From Moniliophthora roreri (lineage: Eukaryota > Basidiomycota > Agaricomycetes > Agaricales > Marasmiaceae): a stretch of 64,000 bases of DNA. The stretch covers positions 774,360 to 838,359 of the forward strand of contig LATX02000176.1 in the NCBI GenBank assembly GCA_001466705.2, read 5' to 3'. The notes under the pieces are model-generated. The model saw only the letters and a list, made by a program, of their open reading frames with translations, was not told where the DNA came from and searched no databases. Positions 1 to 11,551 of the stretch are shown piece after piece. A program made the translations under genes and the position numbers. The number at the start of each line of letters is the position of its first letter. The stretch's first letter is position 1.

Positions 1-546
1 GGCCCACCTGATTTCCTCAACGACCGACCCTGACCTGGTGAACTACGATGAGGCGAGGGGATGGTATCATATACATCGTTTGTAGTACGCGAAACAGGCC
101 TTGATCGTGACGAGCTGACTCGGGGAGTTCGCGGGTCGGTTTGTCGAGCACTTGTATTTGAGATGTATCGTATAGGACCTACATTGAACCAAAGGATCCA
201 ATCAGAATTAAAAAAAAAAAAAAAAAAAAAAAAAGACTGAGACAGCCATGCTTGACTCACTATCAATATCCATATCCTCCTCGCCACCCCCAAAGTCTTC
301 TTCTTCTTCTTCCTCTTGCGGCATAGACTTTCGCTTTCTTCCTTTAACCTGATACGGTGTCAACGTATCCGCTTGCTTAACGACATCTTCGAATGGCTCA
401 AAACCATCAGAGCCTATTTCCGCGCGTTGAACACGAACACCCGTTTTCTTCGCTACATCAAAGTTTTCACCACGGAAGGGAACATGAGGTTTTGGTGGAC
501 CACGTCTGGTGCCTGTGCTGCTCCGACGAGGGGCATCCGTGGGCAT
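1..546 (-). CDS. mif2: CENP-C/Mif2-like inner kinetochore protein, N-terminal part (runs off window)
   Basis: The gene starts at 546 and reads leftwards out of the window, so only the N-terminus is present. Exon 1 is 261-546 and exon 2 is 1-178. The intron between them starts GTGAGT, ends ATGTAG and contains a long T tract. Exon 1 encodes a short basic leader followed by KKTGVRV and a DGFEPFEDV segment, which resembles the start of yeast Mif2 (RKTGI...DDFF). A run of acidic residues (EEEEEEDF, EDMDIDS) follows. Exon 2 continues in frame with RTPR and PSPHRSSPGQG, a Ser/Pro/Arg-rich stretch typical of fungal CENP-C linkers. The family binds centromeric CENP-A nucleosomes and recruits outer kinetochore proteins, but the CENP-C motif and cupin domain would lie outside the window. 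The identification rests on the N-terminal motif only. Confidence 0.65.
210..234. repeat. poly(A) homopolymer tract
   Basis: About 24 A residues on the + strand. On the transcribed strand this is a T tract inside the first intron of the CENP-C-like gene and could act as its polypyrimidine tract. Length errors are likely here. Confidence 0.9.
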
Positions 547-899
547 TGGATGGTAAAATGGGGGTTTATGGTGAAGGAGAAGTGTGAGTAAACAGAAACG
601 GCCACCAGCGCTCGGTTTACCGGCCGACGCGTGTCACGGTGATGTCACGCGAGCCCAGAACCCTCCTCATTGTCTTCACGGAAACAGGCTGGAAGCAGAC
701 GAACCTCAAGATTTGTTCTTCCTTTTGGTCCAGTGTCTCGTCAACATGGTGGTGTAGTCCAATGCAGTCTAGATGGTAACTCCCAAGGCAGTTCATTCAA
801 ACTCAGGCGCTCAGCAGTGCCCACTCGGCACTGCCTACCGATGATTTTGTTTCGTCCTCGTTGTGAACACTCGCGCATTTCCTCTAACAACCATAGTCC
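547..899. promoter_or_regulatory. Divergent intergenic region between the CENP-C-like gene and the 900-3399 gene
   Basis: The two start codons face away from each other, so this 353-bp stretch should hold both promoters. Two closely spaced TCACG-containing motifs (GTGTCACG at 631-638 and GATGTCACG at 641-649) resemble half-sites for bZIP or bHLH factors. No clear TATA box is seen. Confidence 0.4.
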
Positions 900-3399
900 A
901 TGGATTTTTTCCAGAGCGCTTCGAGTTTTACCATCAAGGGCGGAAATTTTGCGAATGTCGCAAGAGATCAGCATAATTTCAACCATGTTCAAGGAACCTT
1001 GGTGCAGTACTTGAACCGGAAGGAATTTAGGGAGCGGACGATTTGGGATGAGGCACGTACACTTTGGACTATTATTACCGTTTGAGCTGCTAACAAGGGA
1101 AATATTTAGTACACGCGGGTTCCGATGGGCAGGATCTATGTCAAGAGGACCTTGGGTGGTACAGACGTCCGAAATGTAAACAATCGTAGTCGGACCCATC
1201 GAATTATCAACATCGCTAGTATTCAAGGCGAAGATGGGGACTCGGAGTTCCTAGTTGTCTCTTACAGCGGTCAAAACGCTTCCAAGGTAAGGAATGTATT
1301 CTTCCTGTCCTGTTCCACCTGAAGACCGTGCACGTAGGCCTTTGAACGGGACTTCAAGAAATTCTCTCGCGTCAGGTATGCCGCTCTTCTCTTCGATTGA
1401 CCCAAACCAAAGCGAGATCCTCAAGGAATGTAAACATTGCTCAACTCTTTGGTTATAATGATGGCCGGTTCGCTTTACCGACCCTAATCTTTTACGATGG
1501 TGAAGCACCATTCAATGCACACAGTTGGTCATGCTAACTCTCTTTGGCTCTTCGTGCAGCACTTGTTCCGGTATCACGTATCTGGGAACGGAATCAGTTT
1601 TCGCCGCTTCTTTATACATATTTTCAATATCAAGTAGGTGTCAAAGGTATTCTCTATGACTGGACTTGTACTTATCCTCCGTATCTACAGTTTGGATTGA
1701 CACAGATAACCAATAGCATTGTAGTACGTCAATTTATCTTGAGGCCTCATCTAGTATTGAACAGCTAGGACTACAGGACCTTCGTGAACTGTGGATTCAT
1801 CCGAGAACCGGCGCACTATGCGAGGGACCCTATGTCGACAATTCCAACCATAGATCATTCGTCGCATTCGGCTTAGAGACCGACTCAGTTGCCACCAAAG
1901 AAAGCGCTCTCCTGCACGTAGAGGCATACAGCGACTACAAGACCCTCCTGTCCTACCTCATTCAAACACTGTCTTCTAGCAACATCATCCGAGGAATTCG
2001 CTACTCCAACAGATCGACCGAGGAATGTGTGGATAATCAAGATGGGGCTTCCATGCTGTCGTCCTTACCCGGCATGATATATAACAGAGCTCATCGAGAT
2101 ATTATCGCTAGATGGCCAGGCAATGATAAAGTGGCATTTCGAATTCTTGCATGTGCTTTCATCGGACGTCATGCTGGAAAGCAGTTTGTTTATGGATGAT
2201 GGCTCACTACGGTGTGTAAGGAACGACGACAAAGCGGATGCTTTGGGCTAATTAGGAATATAGGTTCACGGTGACACCGCCAGAAATTCGAGATTTGTGG
2301 GTTGGGCTATATCATGAAATTCGGCCACAAGCAGAATGGAACAAGTTTGCAGATTCATGGTTGTTGCAGGCGCACGGCGTGTTCGACCGATGCAGAATCC
2401 AGGAAGATGAATGGGAGGCATATTGTGAGTTCTACTACTGCTTTTGTTCCAACTCATGTCTATTGACTTGCAAAAGCAACTCCGTACGCTTTCGAACTCG
2501 ATTTCAGGTGCGAGAATGAGTACCCATCACCGAGAAGTCACAATATCTCAGTCGACAAACCCCTCTACCTCTTCATTCGGCCGAGGGAAACTATCCAAGA
2601 GTCCTGGACGGAAGGAACGGAGTGTTTCTGGTCTTTCGATCCTTCTGGGCAGGAAGAGCTTTCGGAGGATGACCGAGTGTCTTTGGAGCTCCCTTTCTTC
2701 AGACTTCAAGTCATCGTGCTGGAGCATTTATACTGGGATCGTACTGCCTACAATGCCATACAACAACTTCACGCCTTCAACGGCTTTGACCATACAACGA
2801 CAGACTTTGCTCAGTCTCTTGGTCATCCGGTTCTTCAAGTCGTTGGTGATGAGACTCGGTTCGAGGAGATTGAAGGTGTGTGAAACCCTTTTCTTCATTT
2901 CCATGATACACATAGTGCACCCACTGACTGATTCTCATCCTGCTCCATGTTTCAATCCTAAAACAGAAGCAGGCGATTTACAGCCATCCTGTGCTCTCGA
3001 TAAATCCAAAAGGGTGAAGAGATTGAGGGTTTTGACCATTTCACCTATGCTACCGTATCCTCACACCGACTTGCCTGTGAACTGTCTCCAACATCCCTAC
3101 TTACATCTACATCCACCCTAAAAGGTGAAGGCTACAAGCAAGACCCCTCTGACAAGGATGCGGTTCCCATTCACCAGCCCGAACCGGTTTTTGTGGGAAG
3201 CCAGGTACGAACGCTTGGCACAGACTACATCGTTGAAAACTGATTTTGACGTTAGATCCCAATTTCAGTACTGTGTCTAGTGTCGATTCTGATGATTGCA
3301 AGATGGCCTGTTTTATCTGTGGGATTGGTGTTAGGCTTCATGATAGCTCGAAAGTTGGAAGCGAGTACGAGTCGAATAACACAATCGGACAGTACATGA
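900..3399 (+). CDS. Uncharacterised multi-exon agaricomycete protein with C-terminal membrane helix; probable frameshifts
   Basis: I reconstruct exons 900-1052, 1110-1286, 1338-1375, 1426-1499, 1560-1633, 1691-2211, 2264-2424, 2477-2877, 3013-3204 and 3256-3399. The N-terminus (MDFFQSASSFTIKGGNF) and the blocks QLFGYNDGRFALPTLIFYDA, ELWIHPRTGALC, SLPGMIYNRAHRDIIARW and MDDGSLRFTVTP recall a large expanded agaricomycete family of unknown function. The last exon encodes a hydrophobic stretch (SVLCLVSILMIA to VLGFMIARKLE), so a C-terminal membrane anchor is likely. Intron 1 begins with GC instead of GT. The frame must shift near 1724 and again near 2128 to keep family-like sequence; each needs a single base change, so this is either a young pseudogene or has assembly errors. 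Family membership is from memory of such proteins; function is unknown. Confidence 0.65.
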
Positions 3400-4032
3400 C
3401 AATACTGGTGAATGTCACGTCGCAGGCAAAAAAAAGAAAAATCCGTCACCGTATACCAGCATGACAAAGAAAGAAAAAAAAAAAAAAAAAGGTCCAACAC
3501 TCCAAGCTTTATCGATTTCATATGTACAGTAAAGGAAAAGGAAACCAAACGGAAATCGCAAAAATCATAAAAAACATTGAAATTACACTTTTCGATTCGA
3601 TTCGAGAGAGTCGAGAGAGAGGAGCGGAAGCGGGACAACAAAACAAATCAAGAGCCAAGAGCTAGGACTGTGGACAGATCGAGAGACGAGAAACAGGGAA
3701 AACAGAAACCGAAATGGGCTGTTCGGGAATTATTAACAAAATGTGACAGGAATGTAATCGTAGGTGTCGAGCGGATTGGGAAGCGTTGTGCAGAGGGAGA
3801 ACAAGAGACACGTTGCGTATGCAAATGATGATGATGTGATGATGATAATGTGGAAAACGACGACGACGATGAGGGAAAAATGTATGATGTGATGTGCAGA
3901 AAAAAACCCTCCGATTGAAAAGGAAAGAGAAACAAATAAAAACAGATAACCAAACTAGAGCAGACCCAACGAAAGATGCCGAATGTCGAATGAGGGGTCA
4001 TATAGATACGACTATTGATGGTATGTGCGCAT
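3400..4032. other. Convergent 3' intergenic region
   Basis: Both neighbouring genes end here. The stretch contains an A-run near 3475-3490, purine-rich sequence at 3600-3700 and GATGAT/ACGACG trinucleotide repeats near 3828-3870. I see no gene. It probably holds both 3' untranslated regions. Confidence 0.5.
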
Positions 4033-7000
4033 TCACATGGGCGAAACAGCTCGAAGAGCACCCCTATCTCCGTCCATACCAGGACGGGTCAACTGGAGCT
4101 GCACCGTTTCCTGCCCGCTACCGCTACTTCCACTGGCGCCGCTCTCCGAGCCTCCCGTAGGACTCTTCAGCCCATTTCTCCACGAATGTGCGTATACCTG
4201 AATACCTCCCCTCAAAGTAGAAGTGGGAGCTATCATATCGGGCCTCGGCGAACTAGCGGCAGAATCCAAATCCAAACTCGCCAGTGTACCATTTAGGTCA
4301 TGCATGGAATCAAAGGATTCCTGCTGTTGGTGCTGTTGCTGGTGCTGTTGGTAGTGCTGTCCAGAGCTAGGCCTGGAGATGACTACCCCACTCCTGGAAA
4401 CAGGCGAACCTACACTAAGGTTCGCCGAATTCTGTCCAGTAAAGTTCCCATACCTCGACAACCCACCGGTATGTCTCGTATTCGATGGAGACATTTTGAT
4501 CGTCGTTGACCCAGGTGCCTGTGTTCCACCGGCTCCATGCCCTTGCCCATTCAATAAATGCAATCGATGATTCTCTCCACCGCCATTGACAGACGACACA
4601 TTCGAAACTGCCGAGTCTCTACTCGCGACTTCGACTTTTGCAGCATTGGGATCAGGCGAAAATGGCGAGAACGTCGACATCAGGGAATGAGGGTTCAACA
4701 GTTGGGAATGGCTTCTCTGCGACGAATTATCTTGACCATCAAATTGGCTAAACAACCCATGCTCAAACATTCCACCACTACCGCTAGCACCACTACCACA
4801 AGTGCCGTGGCCATGGGCATCCTCTCTCGACGCTAAATGAGCCGCCCGTAATTTCTCTTCTGCATACAACCCAGCTGAAGGAAGACCTGGATGATGGGCG
4901 TTCCCGTACTGCTGTTCATAGCCAGTGCTAGGGGTGTGCATGCCCATCTGTCGGCCATGTTGTTTCTCGTCGGCAGCGACAGGAACATCCATATAGCCGC
5001 CCACACTCAGTTTTTGCAGCAATTGGATAGCCTGCTCTTGAGTTAGCGAATTCAGGTTCACACCCGTCAACGGACCCTGCTGTTGACCTTGACTCTGATT
5101 GGCGGGTGGTGTGACAGTGGCTCCATTGGCGATATGAGGTTGGAAAGTCTGAAGGAGAGGATATGGTGCTGATGAAGGTATGCTCGCGGAGACGGAAGAG
5201 GATGATGTTGATGGTACGCCAAAAGAGGTTTGGAGTTGCATGGCTGCCGCTTGAGCAGCTTGAGCAGCGGCTTGTGCAGCTTTATCTGTGAGTTTGACGA
5301 TGGTCAGCAAAAGGCCAGGCGAGGAGAGCGGCACTTACATTGACTTCTGCCCCAGCTCAATCTTATCCTACTGCCGCCAATAGGGAAGCCTTGCATCTTC
5401 TCAATTGCGCGTTCTGCGTCTACTTTCCTCACGAACTGGACAAACCCACAATTCTTGCCTACAGGTACTTTCACCTACGAGAAAGATCAGGAACGAGGGA
5501 GTGCAACATATCGCAGAACACTCACGTAGTGAATATCACCAAAAGGAGCAAAGAAAGTTCTTAATGTGTCCTCGTTAATCAACGGTGATAAACCCCCGAC
5601 GAAAACCGTAGTATTGTATGGGTCGGTGCTTGTCAGCTGTTCTCCGTTCGGCCCAATAAGGTTACCCAAGATAGCACGAGCCTGTGCATGGTGCTTCCAC
5701 GATTCTTCCGACAATAGGTAGCGTGTTGCATTGGCATCGGCCCACTCTCCAGGTTGGGTAGGTTGTTGCGTGGCGTTGGACGTGTTGTCGTATTTGGAAG
5801 CGGCACCATTGGCAGCGTACTGTTGGGCGAGTTGAGCAAGTAGCTTGACATCTGTGTCTGAGCCACCGCTACTGATTGCGGTGGCAGAAGATGCAAGACT
5901 GCCGTTCGAAGAGGATGAAGTTGTACCGCTTGCTCCAGGGCTCGTCGAACCGTTTGATCCTCCATCAGAGCCTGTGTTGGACGAAACTGGAACAGCGATA
6001 GGCGAAGAAACGCTCTTGGGTTGATTGGAGCCATTGGCGACGTTCGTTGAAGCACCAGTGGTGGCCATGGGCATCATAGTAGGAATAGGCTGACTTATCC
6101 CAGGTGACGTCGGATTGATGTGAAAAGGCGAAGAAAAGCTGTGCGTAGGAGGCACGGATGTTGGGGGTGGCTTGAATTTTGCTGTGGCAGGAGAAATACG
6201 CACTAATAGGGGTAAAATGAATATACGCGCAACTGCAAGCGAACAATGAACATACTGGGTCTGGATAAACAATACAGACCGTGCATCTCAATGAGAGCAC
6301 GTTGTTGGTCGGCTTCGTCGGTGAACCTAGGCCAGCAGCAGTCAGTACATAGGCTGAACATAGGAGGCCTTGCGGAAATGACTCACCTTACAAAACCGTA
6401 CCCTCTAGAAACGCCAGTGACTGGATCGAGCATGATTTTTGCGCTCTTGCAGCTGAGGAATGGACGAATAAATTTGGGTTCACGATCATTACGAAGACCG
6501 AGGACTGGATTGCGAAAGACAGCGACGAGATCAGAGTTGCTTGTCTCTGGGGCGAGGTCACCGACAAAGATGCTATACTCTGCTGGGTATTGCTGCTGCT
6601 GCTGCTGCTGTGACTGCGATTGCGATTGGGTCACATTGGGCGAGAAGGAGGTGGGTGTCGGTACCGAAGAGGACAACTGAACTGAGTTCGCCCAATTCAT
6701 GTTAAAGGGTTTCGCTGAATTTGGCATGATTGGGGGTGTCGCTGAGGAGTTAAGCTGGGCGAGTACTGAACTAGCGTGTGGCGGAGAACGGAAAGTGAGG
6801 AAACAATAGCCAGGATTGTTGGCGTTTGGGCCGGTCGGCGGAGGAACTTTGATGCTCTGCGGGTCCCAGCCCATCAAAGCGCATACTTGCTTGACGTATT
6901 CCTCGTCCATCCACGGCTCCAGATCTCCCCAGAAAAGCGTTCTAAGGGTGATGGATGAGGAATCCGCAAAGGAAATCGAAGTAGTGGAAGAAGAAGGTGA

Positions 7001-7108
7001 AGTCACAGTGTGACCCAATAGAGTCCCCTGTTCTCCAGTATCCCACAGCCGCTGCAGCCCGCTATGTCCCAACCCTGGAGGATAATCATACCCCTCAGTC
7101 CGAGCCAT
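4033..7108 (-). CDS. csx1: Csx1/Nam8/Ngr1-like RNA-binding protein with three RRM domains
   Basis: Five exons (6387-7108, 6256-6326, 5526-6202, 5339-5474, 4033-5285) join in frame to 952 codons, with GT-AG introns of 51-60 bp. RRM1 is about residues 57-143 (RNP2 LFWGDL, RNP1 GYCFLTF). RRM2 is about 178-270 (IFVGDL, RGYGFVRF) and has an insertion between its first helix and second strand. RRM3 is about 461-535 (VFVGGL, CGFVQF). A Gln run separates RRM1 and RRM2, a Ser/Thr/Asn-rich linker of about 190 residues precedes RRM3, and a low-complexity tail of about 415 residues rich in Ala, Gln, His and Ser follows. I chose the start at 7108 because the upstream ATG at 7147 adds only a phenylalanine-rich leader read from an A-run. 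Relatives bind AU-rich mRNAs and control stability or splicing under stress. The RRM assignments are firm; the closest yeast orthologue is inferred. Confidence 0.93.
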
Positions 7109-8337
7109 AGAACCCAAAAAAAAAAAAAACCAAAAAGGTGCGTTCAAAGCAAAGGGGGAAAAAATGGGCGAAAAAAGGTAGGCAGAGTAAGGAGTGAGAG
7201 ACTTTGCAAAGCTCCAGAGGTATGTGAACGATGACTGTAACAGGTATCAAAATGCTTTAAAAGCACGGACGACGGAGACGACAACTACTGGACGAGAGAA
7301 GCAACCGATATCGACAAGTGAATGTGATGGCGAGTGCGACACGAGGAGCAGGTAGTATGTGCTCAGGTTGTCCTCGGATAAAGACAAAGAAGAGGTGTAC
7401 AGGGAGAGAGAGAGAGAGAGAACACTCTGAGAGAATATTGCCCCAGGAAATCGATATAGGGAGCAAAAGGAAAGACTGCAACGACACAGCCCGCTTGCAA
7501 CCCGTTCGTTTGGCTCCTCCAGTTTCAAATTGCCAGAAATTTAGAAATTACTCCACATTCTCAACGGAAGCGGAATGGCGGAGTTGAATTCGGCCAAACA
7601 TCATCCCTTCCATCTTCAAACTACTGGCAATCGTCTCTTATCTTGGCTGAATGCCTCTCAACATCTGCAAAAATATTAACTCACCCGGTGCGAATTGAGC
7701 ATTCCAAGGCCTTTTCACCCCGAATCCGATCCCTGCTGCGAACCAAGCTTGCGATCATCCTAGTCCCTTTTTAGCATCTCTCCTCTCTGTTAACCTCTGT
7801 TCATCGACATGGTCCTGATTCTTGTCTTACTTGTTCCAAATATTTGCACGACCCCCGCAATACATCCATCAGAACGTGATTCAAAGCTGTCAAAAAAAAA
7901 CTCTCAGTACTTCGCACCTATGGATGTATCCCATGTGGATGTTTGTGGGTCCAAATCAAACAGTGCAGTCAGTTCAAATGACGTTTCGTTGTCTCACGCT
8001 CCCACAAACTTTTAATCGTTGAACCTTATACTTTGAAGCGTGTTTCGGCATCACACCGCACCTGAGCGATCAAGACGGCCCATTTCGCTGGCCCCTCCGC
8101 TGCCCCTCTCCGTACGCAAGTTACAATTCGATCATGATCTTCTTGGAGCTAGCATGTCGTCGAAAAGCCAGACAACCACACAAATCAATATATCGAATAC
8201 GAGCCGTCTATTACTACATCCCCTCGCTCAAAACTCAACTTACTCCTGGAAAAGGCCTGCTTGAACCGCAGTCCGCGTCTCCAAGTCAGAAAATACCGCA
8301 TCTATAATCTGTATACAAGGGTTGATAAATGACTATT
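7109..8337. promoter_or_regulatory. Upstream region of the three-RRM gene and 3' flank of the DUF6593-like gene
   Basis: No convincing gene is present. An A-run lies directly before the RRM gene start (7117-7128). A (GA)n microsatellite sits near 7405-7421, which reads as a CT-rich tract on the strand of the RRM gene, a common feature of fungal promoters. The right part, up to 8337, should contain the 3' untranslated region of the next gene. Confidence 0.45.
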
Positions 8338-9035
8338 CTACAATCCACTCCTTAAACAAAACACGTCACCATCGTGCCCATGGATCAACACTGTGGACAA
8401 GACGCATGGGAGTAAAACTTCCTGCCCGACAGCCTCTTCGGTTACCTCCAAGATGATAGATGCTGAACAACTCTCTCGTTTAATACGAGCGATGTGTTGT
8501 AAACTCGGGTAGGGGTACAGCTACAGCAGAAAATCAATGAATATTATTGATCTAAATTGTTCCCGAGTGATACTTACGAAAATCTCTTCAGGCGTTGCTA
8601 ACCAAATATATTGTTTTCCATTGACGTTCATTCCTCGAGTTCTGCATATTCCAAATCCAGGATCAGCTTTCCCCGTTCCTTTCGCAGGGAAGAAAAAAGC
8701 GAAAAGAGCGCGTACCTTTCGACACTCGCCAAACTCAAAAATTTGGTCGCAGGCTGCTTCCTCACTAGATCCTTAATCTCCACAGTCGGATTATTCTGCC
8801 ATTCGATGACTCCAAACACTGTCCCATCTGTCTTCTTCAAGATGGTGATTTGTGAATCCGTGACGACGTAGTAATGCGGCAGAGTGTCTGGACCGATAAC
8901 CGCGTAGTTGAGGATATCGGGATAGAAAACCAATCGACGAAGGCCGGGTGGTGAACCAGCAGATGACAAGGCTCGGTAAATGGATGGCGCGGCTCCGCTA
9001 GAAGAATGCTGGGACGAGGATGGGTTGAAAGACAT
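8338..9035 (-). CDS. DUF6593-like small protein
   Basis: Three exons (8716-9035, 8578-8641, 8338-8520) join in frame to 189 codons (188 residues), with introns starting GTACGC and GTAAGT. The N-terminus is Ser-rich. The core has a YVVTDSQITILKKTDGTVFG strand pattern, then VIEWQNNPTVEI, then GMNVNGKQYIWL, which fits the compact beta-rich DUF6593 fold common in Agaricomycetes. There is no signal peptide, so it is probably cytosolic. The last exon ends in a well-formed coding stretch (ILEVTEEAVGQEVLLPCVL). The biochemical role of the family is unknown. Splicing is supported by frame continuity across both introns. Confidence 0.75.
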
Positions 9036-10130
9036 GTTTGCTGCAGTCGAGAGGTAATCGAGGAGACCTTTGAGGAAGGCAGATAGAGACTACTTCCCAA
9101 GTGCAAGGCTTATAATCTCCTGCTAGGACCCGTGGCCGTTCAATCTTGCAGTTTGTGTGTCTACGGGGCCTCTCGCCAGCTTTTTGTCCAAACTGCCATC
9201 CCAAGGCCAACTTTCGTCCAAACCAGTGTAATGGCCATCAAAAATGCCAAAGATTTCCAAACGTCTAATTGTACCTATCTGAGTGTTTCTGGGACGCGTA
9301 AGGGGTAAAATGAATTCGGTAGAAGATATGTATGTATCCTTTGACGTGGTACGGCAAAAATGACGACGAGAATTTGCGAAATTGTCGGTGGCTGCATGTG
9401 CTCGAAAAGCTGGACAGCAATGTAGGATGTAGCAGAGAGGTTATCCGAGACTGTAATGCTTCCGTGCCTGCCAAACTCTGTGATTGTGGCAGCGGGGAGC
9501 AACCATTGTCCTATACGGGTGGCCATTGTGGTCTGACGCGAGTACTTCCAGTACCTACCAAGTACCTAACTTCTTGTCCAAACCTCCGAACGGCCTCGGT
9601 ACCTATTATCGGGGGTCCTCTCCTGCTCCGTTCATCAACTTGAGGCGTTCTGTGCCCTTCTTACTGTTACACAATTTGGGTTATCCTTTTTCTTGTCTTT
9701 CAATTGCAAAAGCGTCACCGGAGGTAAGCAAGAGTAAGAATGACTCTGAGTGGTAAGCTGAAGAGCTGGACATCTCGGAGACCATAACTGGCGAATGCCG
9801 ACGATAATGAGTATGATCCACGAGAGTTTCGGCGGTGTGAACGGCTTTGAAACCTTCTGCTAGTTCGGAAGTGGGAAGGCGGTGAGCAGTGACCCTGGTT
9901 GGTTGACGCAAGTGAGCATCAGGCTGTAGCATTTGCTCGTTTCAAGCGATTTCCGCGGGAGGACTACCGTACAGTAGTCCTCGCTTGTCGTTCGAAGGTA
10001 AAGAGCTCGGGAAAGTAAGGTGCACTGACGCGTCGAGGAGCAGGGCGGGGGATTAACAATTGTCTGCAGAGGTGACCTTGCACCCCCCGATACCGTAGTT
10101 GATTATCACGTTTTGATCACGTTTTTGAGT
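9036..10130. other. Intergenic stretch without a recognisable gene
   Basis: Includes the promoter of the DUF6593-like gene. Several short open frames exist on both strands, but none has family-like sequence or splice continuity. It is the last GC-rich unique sequence before the repeat-rich region. Confidence 0.4.
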
Positions 10131-10132
10131 TA

Positions 10133-10407
10133 CTGGGGTATTTCGATTGATTCGGATGGTCACGCGTCACAGGGCTCAAAATTTCCGAATATTTTCGGAT
10201 GGTCACAGGTCACGGAGGGTCCATCCGAATAGGCTCGGACTGTGACCACCAAAAAAACTTCCAAATTTGGCAGTTTTAGGTTGATTTTGGGCGCTAAAAT
10301 CTGAAAATCTTCAGTGGTCATGGACTGCTAGGCCTCCATCCGAATGGTTGAGTCCGGATGGACAAGTCACAGGTCACAGGCCATCTGAATCAATCGAAAT
10401 ACCCCAG
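10133..10407. mobile_element. TA-flanked MITE, copy A
   Basis: The ends are inverted repeats: CTGGGGTATTTCGATTGATT at the left and its complement at the right, extending to about 28 bp with one mismatch. The element is flanked by TA on both sides, as expected for the Tc1/mariner group. The 275-bp interior holds repeated CGGATGGTCAC / CCATCCGAAT and GTCACAGG motifs near both ends and no coding capacity. Confidence 0.8.
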
Positions 10408-10851
10408 TATACCTTTTCAGGTCCTGCCTACCACTTTGGTTCCAAGCTGCTCAACGGCACTCTTGTGACTGATTATGAGTTACTTGACTATTGGCAGCTC
10501 AATTCAAGCTGCTCGAACTTGAATGGGACGATTTGGAATTTTTTTGCAGAGTGTAGAATGCTCTTGTATGCAGGGAGAGCTGGTCATTCCACATGCCAGA
10601 ATTACTATAATGGGTATATTCAGCTAACAAGTCAACTACAGGTAACATGCTATGGGATCAGGCAGACTCTATACAGAATAAGCGATTGAGTCTGCTTACA
10701 GGAGACTATGGTAGCTGCCAACCTCTGTGGGTTTAAACTCCGCTCTGATATTTCCCACACTGTGCGTCTCTCAGAAATCATGGCACAGAAAAGTCATCTT
10801 GCGACTTGTGGTATGTAGCACCATATGAAGGNCAGGACCTGAAAAGGTATA

Positions 10852-11126
10852 CTGGGGTATTTCGATTGATTCGGATGGTCACGCGTCACAGGGCTCAAAA
10901 TTTCCGAATATTTTCGGATGGTCACAGGTCACGGAGGGTCCATCCGAATAGGCTCGGACTGTGACCACCAAAAAAACTTCCAAATTTGGCAGTTTTAGGT
11001 TGATTTTGGGCGCTAAAATCTGAAAATCTTCGGCGGTCACGGACTGCTAGGCCTCCATCCGAATGGTTGAGTCCGGATGGACAAGTCACAGGTCACAGGC
11101 CATCTGAATCAATCGAAATACCCCAG
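10852..11126. mobile_element. TA-flanked MITE, copy B
   Basis: Nearly identical to copy A 719 bp upstream, with a few A/G and C/T differences in the interior. Its left flank (10833-10850) is the reverse complement of its own right flank, so here the inverted repeats appear to extend about 20 bp beyond the true element ends. Confidence 0.75.
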
Positions 11127-11551
11127 TATACCTTTTCAGGTCCTGCCTACCACTTTGGTTCCAAGCTGCTCAACGGCACTCTTGTGACTGATTATGAGTT
11201 ACTTGACTATTGGCAGCTCAATTCAAGCTGCTCGAACTTGAATGGGACGATTTGGAATTTTTTTGCAGAGTGTAGAATGCTCTTGTATGCAGGGAGAGCT
11301 GGTCATTCCACATGCCAGAATTACTATAATGGGTATATTCAGCTAACAAGTCAACTACAGGTAACATGCTATGGGATCAGGCAGACTCTATACAGAATAA
11401 GCGATTGAGTCTGCTTACAGGAGACTATGGTAGCTGCCAACCTCTGTGGGTTTAAACTCCGCTCTGATATTTCCCACACTGTGCGTCTCTCAGAAATCAT
11501 GGCACAGAAAAGTCATCTTGCGACTTGTGGTATGTAGCACCATATGAAGGT

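Larger units (their letters stand above)
10132..11551. repeat. 719-bp near-identical tandem duplication across a single-N join
   Basis: Sequence 10132-10831 recurs at 10851-11550 with only a few base differences, and the N at 10832 lies between them. Beyond 11551 the sequence continues uniquely. The arrangement suggests two overlapping contigs or haplotypes placed side by side rather than a genuine tandem repeat. The region right of each MITE contains a short open frame of unknown origin. Confidence 0.8.

Noticed and set aside
7109..7147. Upstream ATG extending the three-RRM protein by 13 residues
   Set aside because: The extra residues are mostly Phe read from an A-run next to the ATG at 7108; the downstream start is more natural.
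9681..9932. 83-codon minus-strand frame with a dehydrogenase-like phrase (AHRLPTSELAEGFKAV)
   Set aside because: Resemblance is weak and there are no neighbouring exons or supporting motifs.
10348..10689. 113-codon frame present in both tandem copies
   Set aside because: It starts inside the MITE and owes its duplication to the contig overlap; no domain recognised.
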